Assembly: GCA_018105865.1 (NCBI GenBank)
Contig: CM030832.1
Location: 22,448,986-22,512,985, forward strand
Direction of reading: 5' to 3'
From: Metaphire vulgaris
Lineage: Eukaryota; Annelida; Clitellata; Crassiclitellata; Megascolecidae
Length of the DNA: 64,000 nucleotides
Shown here: positions 37,601 to 51,133 of the stretch, in pieces
How positions within the stretch are numbered: the first letter of the stretch is position 1
Layout of the letters: each line of letters begins with the position of its first letter
Notes under the pieces: model-generated
Seen by the model: the letters and a program-made list of their open reading frames with translations, nothing else
What the model was told of the DNA's origin: nothing
Database searches by the model: none
Program-made: the position numbers and the translations under genes

Positions 37601-40600
37601 CTAAAGCCTTATAAATTTTACTATAATGATAAAGCATAATTTATTAATACCAGATCTGGAAAATAATATCAAAGCAACAAAATATATTATCAACTTGACA
37701 GCATGTAAATGGGTTGGAACATGAATCAGTCATACATATTGTTACATTACATTACATTGTATTGCCCTATACAAAAATAAAGCATAATTCATATACCCAA
37801 CTGAAAGTAACCAACAGAAATACTTTTTATTATTTATAGGTTTCTAATATATAAATTGACATTTTGTGAGAAAAAAACACTTTGTATTAGTTTCCAACAA
37901 AACTTTCACATAATCAAGTAAGAATTTTGAGACAAAACCATGTCACTGTTTAAATAATTAATCAAATACATACAACATAAACAAGACAACATAAAAAAAC
38001 AAAATCAGAGGTTCAATACTTGACCCCTTCACTGTCACTGATTGTATTTGTTCACATGTATCTTTGACCTTCAAATGATAACTACAATGCTAATGTTTTA
38101 AATAAATTTATTTCAAGACCTAATATAAAGCTCAACCACAATTAAATTCAACTGAAATAAATCAAAATTTTTAAAATTAAATCTTGGCATCTCTAACAGC
38201 AAGTAAAAAGAGAAATAAAAACCTATAAAGAATTAGAAACAATCAATAGAATACACACAAAATATGACTACATAAAAAGGTAGAGATTTCCACAAAAATT
38301 ACATAAAACAAGAAGAAAATCATGATTTGGATGATGCTATGACTGATGGTTCCTTCATGTATACTTCAAGTCCGTATAATCTTATAAAATCATATTCATA
38401 TGGCCTTCTGTTATGGCAATGACAGATAACAAAAGTGCAGTGCAGAAATCCAAGTAATGCATAACCTGAGCCTAAACTGTCAATACATTTCTAGAACATT
38501 ATCTTATTTTACAAATTCAGTGCTATTTATATTTTTGTTCAATTTGACTGTCTGAATACAAATGACTTTAAGCATCTTATCTTCTTTATCTTTCTCGACG
38601 AATTCTATAGCGCCGTACGCACGACGAAGGCCGAAGTCAAAGGCGCTTTGACATAATTTGGCATGCCGATGACGAACGTAGGATAACACAATTTAAGACA
38701 GCGTAAAGTCCGCCCTGATGGGAATGAAGGAAATCACCGCCCTAACACACATGGCGGCGAATCCCGTAGAAAGCGGCCTTCCGCTGTAGAACCGCCTGCA
38801 ACAGACACATTAAAGGAACAAAACACAGGATAAAATGTTGAAATTCCGCAGAAGTTCTGAGAACTGTCCGTGAGGCAAGATCACACGGAGAATTTCTGAG
38901 ATGCGGACTCCCATGAGTAGACCGCCGCCGAACTAGGTAAATCCGACTTAGAATGGAATTCTGGGTTACGATTAGAACGGAAGTCGTAGCATTCCGGCAC
39001 GGGTATCTAGTCCGCAGGTCTGCCAAGCCGCGTTGATGAAAAATTGCAGAACAAAATGGCGGACCAGACACGTGACGAAGCATGTCATGAATTTTCAATT
39101 TCCCGGTTAAATTTGAACTTCAAGACCCCTATGATGGCATGGTCATCGATCATGTCAGGTAACAGGGCCATTTTTATAACATATAAATAAATTACTACAA
39201 CTTATTCCTTGGTTGAAATAACAATCATCAAAACCAACATGGACGTTGCAATATTTTAGAAAAACCATCCTATTTATCCAATTCATTTTGCTTCCAGTGA
39301 TACATTATTATTCAAAAACCTGAGCGGCAACAGTTGTCATTTGAGATTTTGTGTCTTTCTGAAGTTCAATTCAAAATTAAATTTCCATTTTACCAAACGA
39401 ATTAACTGCAGAGACATCCTGAGTGACTAACCGTGGTAGAAATAATACTGACTGGAGATGAATTGCAAAAAAGGGGCCATTCAACAAACTCAGATCAATA
39501 AACTCAAGACATATTCTGGAGAGTCACTGTTGTCTAAAGCAGCGGTCCTCAACCTTTGGACCGCGGAACACCAGTGGTCCACAACCATCTGCCTGGTGGT
39601 CCACGAGCAAAGCCTAAATTTGAAGTTGAAGTTGAACTTAGGTTGAGTCTTTTAAACATTACCCCTCATTTGGACAAATTGTGTTCAAGTATACAAGCCC
39701 AAGGCTCACATTAAAATTAATTACATATTGTTTCTAATAATAATAATTATTATTCATTTTAAATGTGAAGGAATGTGTGGCGGAAATCTATGCATTACTT
39801 TAGGAATAAGTTGACATTAACAATAGGCCAACAAGTTGGCAACAACAGGCTTGATTTAGTCACTTTTTAGTGGAAAATACAACCACATACATTGGGTGAC
39901 TAGGGCTCCCACAGGCCCCGGTGAGGGAGCTTATGATGCTCCCGCAGACTCCCTACTCGCATGAACAAACGTCCTTGGCACTGCCAATGGAGGTGGTCCG
40001 TCATGGAAGCTCTATATCTCCAAGTGGTCCTTTGCCATAAAAAGATTGACAACTGCTGGCCTAAAGAACTTTATATATTATAGTTATACTAAGCCTGGGA
40101 ATGAAACTGTTAGTTAGTTAGTTAGTTAATAAGCCAATTTATATAGTGCTATGCTATAGTCATAGGAGGCCAAGATCAAGAGCGCTTTACACATTGCACT
40201 TAAATGAGACGTTAAACATTTGCGTCTTTAGTCTGGTAGCGAACATTTCAAGATTAGTCATGTTGGTAACAATGCCGGGCAGCGAATTCCAGAGGAGGGG
40301 ATTCCCCCGGGTGAAAGACCTCTCCCCAAATTTCACTGTCTTAGAAGGAGGGGGTACAACAAATTGGACCCGATTACAGGAACTAAGCTGCCTCCGACAG
40401 CCAGTAAGCGGAGGCCTACGCACAAGTTTAGCTAAGTAGACTGGGCAGGCAGGATCATTGAGGGCCCGGAATGTCTTATCATCGTCTTATCATTCTGTAA
40501 TTGCATAACTGCTTTTAAGCAGCTGTAGTAAGAATTTACTTAAACATTATAGGCAAAGCAAAATTTGAGAACAGAATATACATTTTCTATCATGCTCACT

Positions 40601-43600
40601 TGTATATCACTTCCGATGAGCTTGCAATTATTAAAGTACTTTAGCATCTGTAGCACCAACATCACATAAGCCACAGCAGAGAATGTATGCCTCATTATTT
40701 AGAAAATGTTAGATTCAAATTCACCAAGTTACAGTAATATCAGCAAAGTCAATTCCACAGGAAAAAAATTATACATAAATCAAATAGATGCATGAATAGA
40801 GGATAGGCAAAGCACAATATAATGTCACTTACCCCGACTTTGTACATACTGAGCTGGAATGTTTGTTCTTGCAGAGGTCACAATGATCTTTGAACTTTGT
40901 CTTGACCTTCAATACCATTAAATTATAGAAGAACTAAAAAACTTCAAGGAAAATTTATACAACAAAATGCAAGCACAACAGTTTAAATTATACACTTAAC
41001 AAAAATCAACACAGCATTATTAAATAAAATATTTAAAATGTTTGAACAACACTTTAAAAATAAAAGTGGAGAAAAAAACAAAACTGGATTCTATGCCAAT
41101 AAACAAATGATAAACCACATAAGAAACAGCAAAAAAAAAACTAATTGAAGCCCCACATTTAATAAAAACAACATAGAAAAAATGTAGATGAATGCTTTTC
41201 AATAAAGGTGTTGTGGCCATTTTTACATAGCCTGCTATCACCAAGTGCTCATTTGTGGAAGCCTCAGATACAAGAATTACAATCAATTTGGATTACAAAT
41301 TTATTGAAAAAGTTATTAATAAATTTGAATTTCATATAACAAATCATGATGCATGTACAACCTTAATCATCTGCTAGTAGCTATGGACAAATTATAAGTT
41401 AAATTTGTGACCGAAACTTTCAACTACTTCTTGTGAAATTGCAAATCATACCTTGATTTATGCAGTTAAAATCATATTCTCAAGAATGACATCTCAACAA
41501 AGATTGCTGGAAGCCAAACCGTTCACACTAATCTAGGCACAGACTTTGTCTTGAGTTCTTAAACTTTGTTAAAGCAAAACGTTTGTGATTGATCCGACAC
41601 TTATAAGAGTGTCACAAAAATGTTAATTAAACGTTATGTGTGTGAATAATGAATCTTCATCTAATCATATTCTAACTTACATTTAAGCAAATCAACGTGC
41701 TTCAACTCTGTTCATCCCTAGCTCCATAAACTCAAACACAATTCTCAAAAATAGGTATAACTGGCATCATAGTTATTAACTCAACCATCTATGTCAAGAG
41801 AACCATACCACATAGAGACGGCATGTTTCCTATGAGAAGAGTTCGCTCCATGGACAACTGCTGCTCCACTTTTCTGGACACTCGTTTCTTGGACGGTGTT
41901 CCATCTGGTCCAATGTCATCAATCATCTGAGTGTTAGTGGTCACTTCTGGCACACCACGACACATGTGGCTATACTTGGCAAGATACGGCTCCACATAAT
42001 TTTCAAGTGCTAAGTCGCCGTTGACAGGTCGCGACGTGTGAGGCACGTGAATGACTACGTGGTTCACAAACGTTTTCCGCTCGGTAGTTTTTGTTACGGT
42101 TCGCCGAACGATCGTTCCGTCCGGCAGAACATCTTCAAACTCCTTTACGTCATTCTCAACAGTTGGATCGGCGTCATCAGTACTTGTGCAAACCTGAATA
42201 GCTAAAGAATCAGGGTCATATTCATCAAGGACCAAGTCATCGATTGTTGACGAAAATGCAAAAGGTGAAAGGTCACGAATGTCGCTGACGCTTGAAGTGT
42301 CTGAAACACCATCATCGTCGTAAGCACAGGCGTCCTCTGTTATGGATCCATCAGGGGCAACATTTCGTATTTTCTTAAACAGAGTACCTTTTTTCACCGA
42401 AGTATTTATAGCTACAAGCTTTGCTACATCAGGATGTGCCATTGGACCAAAGCCATTAACAACAGAACCATTTGTCAATTTTGCACCGAAATCTTCGCAA
42501 TCAAAACTGCCAGCAGTAGATGCATTTGACGTATTCAGATCGTTCATTTTGCCTGTCAAAAGAATTTGAGCATTATTAGGATATGCCAGACCACCACTGA
42601 GTGGAAAGTGAGCAATGATCATCACAACCGTCTTCACCACAGGTGATCCGTTGTCAAGATAATACCTAAATGATTCAGTTGACGATTCCGTCTCAACATT
42701 GTCCCCAAAAGGGTCGGTTATTCCCGGTGCCAACTGCACAATACGCTCTTCAATTTCAGTCTCAACGATTTCCTCTGCAGAACTTCCTTTCCGTGTTGCA
42801 CTCCTCACAGCCGTCCTTGTAGTCACCTGTTTCTTGATGACCGTACCGTCAACTAGAACATTTTCATCTTCAGTCACTTCAGTTCTCACTTCAACACCAT
42901 CTCCACTTGAATCTCCTTCAGACATCACGTGAAGCTGTCCGATTTCTTCACCAGCTGCCGTCAAAATGTTTGGTATATCTGCAAGATGAACTGGACCATT
43001 TTCATTCACATCAGTTCTGTCAGGGAGACTATTTGGACGAACAGTAACCCTTTTGACAGTCTTGATAGCTGGTGATCCATCCGGCAGCAGAAACTCCGAT
43101 GATTCTTGAGTCGTTTCAGTATTGACGCTGTTGCCACATGGTTCTATAATCCCAGCAGCCAATTCTGTCACAAGCTCCTCAATTTCGGTTCGTATTACTT
43201 TTTCTTCAGGTTTTCCATCTGGTGACGATATTTCTTTGACGAATAACTTCGTTGTCATTTTAGTCTTCACCGTGGTTCCATCATTCAACACGTTTTCATT
43301 CTCAGTGACTTCAGTTTTGACTTTCACTTCTTTCTCATCTTCCTCCGCCACTACGATATTGTCAGTTCTGCTTTCTACTTCAAGTTGTTTGTGTATAATA
43401 ACTTTTGTAAGAGTTCTTTGAACTGGAGTTCCATCAGTCAACTGATACACAGAAGATTCTGTGGTTGTTTCTGTGTCAGCATCGTCAGCCAACGAATCAG
43501 AAACTCCAGCCGGTAATTCTACGATATGCTCCTCAACCTCAACTTTAACCACTTCTTCTGGACTTTTCCCATCTGTCGACTCAGTGGAATTTCCTTCCCT

Positions 43601-46600
43601 GTAAAACGTCTTGGTAACTAATTTCTTTTTCATTGTTGTTCCATCACCTTGAATTGTTTTATCTTCAGATACGTCAGTTCTAGATTTAATGTCACTGTCT
43701 TCCGTAGCAATGCTTTTCTTCACAATTTCAGAATCGTGCAACAAGGACCGCTGTGAAGCTGCTGCATTGCTATTCTTAAATCGAGCAATGACTTTAGTTG
43801 TTACTTTTTTAGTTGGTATGTCACCCGGTGACTGATATACATTACAATCTGAAGTCTTCTCTAACTCCACATCATCTCCAAAAGGTTCTGCAACACCTGG
43901 TGCTAATTCTGTTATCTGTTCCTCAATCTCCATCTTTTCGATTTCTTCAATGCCAGACAAATCCTTATAAAAACGTTTAGTGATTGTTCGTAATTTCACT
44001 CTGGTTCCATCTGCTTTCACCGAGTCGTCTTCTGTGACCTCTGAAGTCTGTTTGTCTTTGTCAATATTAGGAGCGTCTGATTTCGTCTCATCTTGTTTAG
44101 TGACATTTGGCAGGCAGATATTGCCTTCGTCCTGAGGAACTGTATCGATTGTTTCTGAAGAATTTGCCATAAATGATTCTCCAATAAGAACATTTGCACT
44201 TGTAACTGTGCCGCTAGAATCAGAAGCAACATCCAACAGAATTCCTCTATCACTAGTAACAACTGCTTCTGTGCCTGCGGTAAGAGCAACTTCCTCCTTG
44301 TTTGGGTGTTTTAGCCAAAAACGAGTTTTTGTAACCGTTCTCTTAACATTCGCTCCATTTGACATCTGATGTTCCGACAGCTCCACTGTTGTCTCAGAAT
44401 CAACGTTTTCATCAGAAGGATTAGAAATATCGGGAGGAATTTCCTTAACATCTTCATCGATTTCAATTCTGACAATTTCTTCCATCACAGCAGGAGAAGA
44501 AATTTCTGAATCATCTGTTGGAACAACTCTAATTTCTCTCCAGAAAGTCCGCTTAACGATTTTCCTTTTTACAACTGTTCCATCGGATAACACACTCTGA
44601 TCTTCCGACTCCTCAATTCTGCACTGAATTTCTCCAGCATCTATAGACGAGTGACTGGTGGGAGGGTTTTTTCCATCGCCCGAACCTCCGTCACTTGTAT
44701 TTCCATTATTCGGATTTTGAGATCCTCCAGAATTATTTGATTCTTCAATTCCTTTATCTCCCCCTTCTTGTCCACCTGCACTGTCTGTTTTGTCATCTTT
44801 ACCTCTGCTTGAATTCTCATCACTTGACTCTTTCTTTTCCGGATTCACATTATCTGGAACTCTCTTGGAATATTGGTCTCTCTGATCTTTTCCCCACACT
44901 TTTCTTTCAAATAATGCATCCTTAACGAATAAATCTTTATAAGTAAACTTGCTACAGCTACACAATTGCTCTCCTTCAGCACATGCATCTAAATCCACTG
45001 CAAACTGATGGCAATATCTTGTGATAAAATTATATGATTGTTTTTGATTGATTTTGTCAGGAGACAAAGTCTTTTGAAGGTCTATATCAAGACTGTGTGA
45101 AACTCCATCTCGATTCCAATGACTGTCTAATAGAAATTTATCTAAAACTTTGAATTGTTTCTTACCATCAACTGCTTCTTTGGGAAGAATGGCAAAAACC
45201 ACAGTTGATTTATTGAAAAAAAGATCCTGTTCTTTTTCAAACTGCTTAGGAAAATCTTGATCAAACTCCAGGTATCTGAAGTCGTCAATTTTATTGCTGT
45301 CAATGTGAGTTAAATAATGTTTTCTATGGAAACCATCATACAATCTGAATCGAAAGAATTCATCTAATTCATCTCCATGGTTCCTGTTGTCAAGATATTT
45401 CTCATTTTTAAACATGTCCTGAAAGACAGCTGCTGTGACTTTAGCCGCAGGTCTTTGGCTTTCTGTTGTTACATGGCCGTAATTTTTTGTGGGGCTGCTC
45501 TGCACATTATCATCAAATTCTTCTGATTTCAATTCCCACTGCAAGATCCCTGAAAATGAAACACAAAGTAGTTTTTAATTCAAGCAATTTAATTCACTTA
45601 ATTAAACGGATTAGAAATTAAATTCTTAAAATGTACCAAACACAAGCGACAGTCACAGATAAATATTTGAGCAGATGACCTGTTAGACAAAATCATGCAT
45701 GAATACTAACCTTTTAGTCCGTTCAGTTAGTGTTTGATTAGCTCTAGCTCATCACTCAAGTTGTTATTCATGCAGCACACAACTATTTGAAGCAAATCGT
45801 ATAACTGGTTAAGGTAACAGAACAATACAAGACTTTACTAATACTTAGGTCTGTCGATGTTGTGACATAATTCAATTATGTTTCATATTAGTTCAATGAA
45901 ATCAATTTGAAGTGAGATTCAAGAAAGCTGAGATTACTGCAAAAACTAATTACTTTGGCAAATAAAAAATTAACACTGACAGGAGCTTGGTGTAACCACT
46001 GTACGGCGTGGTTCAGTTGTCCTTTTAAAAAACCGTAAGCGGCATACAGTGTAAACTATTTACGTTAAAATATTATTTAAACCCTGAATAAAAAAAATCA
46101 TGTTTTCAAAGTCTGAAAATATACCCAATTGATGAAACTATTCACATGACAGTATAATATAAAATTTCTCTTGTTTATTCAGATACTGTTATCTTTGATT
46201 TGTTCAATGATCATAGGCTATTTGTCAGTTGTCCAATATGCAATCATAAGCTTATGTAAGACAAACTCCTGAAAGAACAATACATGCAGCAATCTAGATG
46301 CAATCCGCTAAACTTGTTAACACATTAGTGATCACATCAGTTACCAGAACAGCACTTTCTGAAGCTGACCACTCCATCAAAAGTGCCACAGTCTGTAGTC
46401 TCTCCAGCCAGACTTTTCGCAAGTCAATTCAAACGCTACAACCCCTATTTGTAAAGCTTTTCATTACCAATTATTCATTTTGTTCAACTCAGAGGGAAGC
46501 ATTCTTCACAATTTTATAAACTCAATAAACTGAAATGAAATAATAGCATGCAAATTCCTTTGCCCATTTGTTAACAAGTCACAACAATCAACACAAGCAA

Positions 46601-49600
46601 AGGCAACTGAAAAATTCAATCAAATTAATCCCGTGAACTGAATGTCAACAAACAGCCAAAATAAAAATCATGCTAAATTACAAACGTTTCTATAAATGAA
46701 CAAAATGAATGTCACAAGAGACACATTTTACGTATTAATAAATACATGTCAATGGAGATAACTTTTTATAGGTAAAATCAAGTACATGACAATTTTAAAT
46801 ATCTTTAATCTAATAATATTGAGCTAAATAATAAATAATAATAAAAAAATAAATCTAATAACTAATAATTAGTTTATATCATGGGTATTCAACTAAATTT
46901 CATGAAGGCCACATTTTTTAATGACTCTTTTAACGGCCAGGTGCAAACATTGTTTAAGTCAGAAAATATAGTTCATAAGCAATAGATAACAGGAAAGTTA
47001 AAAACAGGATATTTTAAAACTTATTTCATATATATATTAGAAAAAAGTTTTTGATCATTTCAGTATCTTTTGCAAGTCATTTCACACCTAGGGTGGGTCA
47101 GATCTGGCCCGTGGGCCGCCAGTTGAATAGCCATGGTTTATATTATATGCAATTGCATATGTTGTCTTGAATTGAATCAAAGGCAAAATCTTAATAACCA
47201 TAACAATGTGCAATTTGAACTATGTAGGCATTGTATTAAGAAAAAAATCAGTGGATGTTATTGTGTTTGGTTTATGATTTATTTTGCTCAAATATTGAAA
47301 ATGGTTATTACCTCTGCTGACATCTGCAAAAGATGAATCCAAAATATCAGCAGCAAATGTTTGTTTAGCTTCTTCTTTTGTCAAAGTTAATTCCAACTCA
47401 TTAACTGAAGACTGAAAACCTGTATCACTGATGTCCACAATTCCATTGGAATCTAAAATAAGTACATTATAGGCAGACAGATAACTGAATTTATTGAATT
47501 CAAATAATATTACCAAAAAAAGTTTTAAAAGAACTCAAATCATGTTTAAAAAACAATCATAGCGAAACAATAATACTAATACAAATGTACAAGTTTGTCT
47601 TTAAATATATTATGAATAGGCAATTAACCCTTTCGTTTCTGGCGAATGTATGGTGCCTATGGTATATAAGGCAAGCAGTACTCATCAATGAGGCACTTAA
47701 TGGGTTAATATCTGACCATAAATAGTAGCAGATGTAGAAATAATATTGATATAACTAAGTGAATATGAAAAAGAGGTACAATGCCATTTAAACTGATGAT
47801 CTGAAAATTTACTTTGTTTGCACTTTGCTGTTCCTGATGGAATCTGTTATAGCCTATTTTTGAGAAAGGGCTTAGATCACAGACTCAGCCTAAACAGCCT
47901 CCAAGATTAGGGCAATCCCACTTAAATTTGGATATTTGGTAACAACATACAGTGTATATGACCAAAAGTAACTTATAACAGGGAACAGATTACTGCATTA
48001 ATAATAAATTTGCTCTTCATGAAGTGAAAGTGAACAATGAATTCAATTTGCACCTTCTCCTGGAAACCGATGCATCTCAAAATGTGACAAATGAATATTG
48101 GTATCATTGAAACTCAAATCTTCTGTCTTCGTTGTGACCTCTTTGACATTCTGCTCATCGAAAGAATCCAAAGCTGGAGCTGTTTCACCATCTTCAAGAG
48201 AAGTCAACTCTGAATTTAAAATGGCACTCTAATGTAATAACAAAATGCAGTATTTTATCCATATTAACTGATATCCAACCAAGATATCTAACATTTTGGT
48301 ATAATAATATTGAAGGCTCAGAATGACTACAATGATGAAGTCAACATTAACGATGATGACAACAGTGCCAGGGCCACTAATGATGATGACTACAATGATA
48401 ATGACAGACACTCATTACATGATGAAAGAGACACTTAAATGAAAGTATATTTAAGGCAGCAACACTGATATGAATGACTACAAATGATCAAAAATTGTGA
48501 CCATCTACATGTATATAAAGTAGCATTCTATTACCAATGTTATTTCCTTCAAGTGTAATACTCTCATCGGCCAGTGATTCAGATTCCTAAAACAGTCAGT
48601 TGAGCTTAATGGTGAGATCAATTTGAAGACTATCGCTATCTTTGTATAATTTCAAAGTTCAAATTTAACAGCTCTTTTATCTCCTCTTAAAGAAAATAAT
48701 AGAAGGACAACTAGAGGGGGAAAAGACCACGGGAAGACCATGAGAGATGCTACTTGACTGGATGATGGAAAAGGACTATAAAGACCTAAAGGAGAAAGCT
48801 GTGAACAGGAATGAATGGCAAAATTGGAATACAAAACCTGCCTAAGGGCAGAATACTATGAATAAGAAACAAAATACTACTGAATTCTTTGGACATAATG
48901 ATAAAAAATAGTCTGGAAAATTAAGTTACAACCAGAAGGAGAATATGCAAGAGGGAAAAAAGACTGGCTTTTATCAACAGCTTGCTGTGTGACATGAATG
49001 ATCAGTAGCAGTGGGTCTAATAAAAAATACAAAGACGAGGGAGGTGTGGATGTTCATGATCACCAAAGCAGTGATACAGGACAACTAAACAAGAAGTTCG
49101 CTATTTTCTCCTCTCTGATAAAGATTACTTCACACCAAAGAAACTCTTCATAGGATTGCTATGCAATGTTATAGGATTTCACTTATTGGCAATAACAAAA
49201 GTGAGAAAGAGAAATTTGAATTTATTTATCTGATATGTCTAATCATAACAATAATCTGGCCATGTTTTCGGTCCATAACCCAAGGTCTGCTCAGTGTGCC
49301 CCAAGCACGAACCTCCTTATTCTTGAAACAAAATTTTGAGTCAATTGGAGTCAAACCGGATCAGATACATTATCATACATTACATTACTATCCTCTTGAA
49401 TGCTCCTGACCAAAGTATACATAATTTAGCAACTGCTGATTCTATGGCCCTGTCTTTGAAGCGACTTAAAACTCATCTTTTATCAATATGCGTAATTGCA
49501 GCTGGAGTGCTTCTGAACGAATTTTCAGAAGAGTCACTATACAAATATTCTATTACAGTACATAACAATCTGCAAAAGAAAGCATATTAAGAAGTACAAT

Positions 49601-51051
49601 AGGCAAATAAAGAATTCAAAAGCATCCATTATGAAACCTTGATGATGTCCTGCTCTTCGTATGATGCATCAAGGGAGACAGCGCCAAGAGGGATGGATGA
49701 TTCAACGGACGAACCAAGGTCATCTCTCAAAGCATCAAACCCACCTGTTACCATCATCAGAGCAGATACTTTGGTAAAACAGCTGTAGCCATCACTGCAC
49801 ACTATGCAATATTTGAGATAACAAATTTTAATTCCTCATTTTACATTGGGTGTTCTTTACTTTATGTAATCAAGTATATTTCCCCATCAGATCCAGACTC
49901 AACAAATTTCAATCATTCACTCTTGGAAAAACCTTAAACAAACATTTAAACTTAGTAAAATAGAAGACTGTTTGAACTTGTCTGAACTATATCTTCGTGT
50001 CTAATTGTTTTCGTTATCCAAAGTTAATTTCAAGTCTTTTGCAAGTTTATTAACAACAAGCATAGGCAAGAAAGTGGCAAATACAGCTGCACAAAAGTCT
50101 GCAGATATCAGATGCTGCTAATTTTCTCTGTTTAAACATCATAATTCAAGCAATTACAGAGAACTTATAATGCTCTAGAAGACAGTCATTTAACAAAAGA
50201 TCACAAATGGTCACAGACTTTCATAGAATTGATAATTCTGCTCACAAAAATGTTCACGAGGAATGAAAAAGACATTAAAACCTGTAAACAAATATGCTGA
50301 CCTAACAACTTCCTTCAGAGATGTCCAAAATTACTTGAAAAAAATTAATTACTTGAATCAAGGTAAACTTTGGCCACCACTTTCTCCACAGCATCTGTCA
50401 CTTCTTCGATGTTGTACAGACACTTCTGAACGACATCTTCGCGTCCAATTGAATTCAAAGCCTTTTCCAGTTCGTTCCCGGTCGCTCTCTCTCCAAATCT
50501 CTGGATCCATAAATGAAGAACAAGAAGCGCCTTCTCACTGTCATCGGTGTACTGTTCTTCAATTTTGCTGATGTCGGAGTTGTCGATGTCCATCTTATGC
50601 GCAAGCTTAATCCAGTCGGGTCCAAGTGAGTCTGCGATGTCGGTCAGCCAAAGCTCTGCTTTCGAAATCTGATCTTCCGCTAAAGCAAATGAAATAGTCT
50701 GACAAAAGAGAAAAAATAACTATGGCATAAAAACAAAGCAGCTTTCAAGTTGTGTAACATCATTACACAAAGAACAAAGTTTTATGATGGACTCAAGTCT
50801 TGTGCCTAAATATTCTAAATATCTGCCAATGTCTGTTAAATCATCCTGTTCTCTGTCACCCTTCAAGAAAAATCTAAAGACACATCTGCTCCAGAAATCT
50901 TATTCTCTTCTGCCCTACATTATTTTCCATTCATTTTGTTTTCTTTTAATATGATTACTGTTACTTAATTTTATTTGTAGGCCTATAGCTGGACTCTGTA
51001 ATGTGCCCGTTCACCTGACATTTGGTAATATGGCACACAAGAAATTGTCAG

Positions 51052-51133
<82 letters not shown>

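Larger units (their letters stand above)
36134..40832. other. Largest ankyrin intron in the window (between exons O and P)
   Basis: Holds the LINE fragments at 36.5 and 40.1 kb, the hAT MITE at 39.5 kb and the CpG-richer stretch at 38.6-39.1 kb; the remainder (about 36.95-38.58 kb) is AT-rich with nothing recognised. Confidence 0.6.

Noticed and set aside
38742..39098. 118-codon minus-strand open frame in the CpG-richer stretch
   Set aside because: No family similarity, no supporting splice sites in the ankyrin phase, and GC-rich DNA gives open frames by chance.
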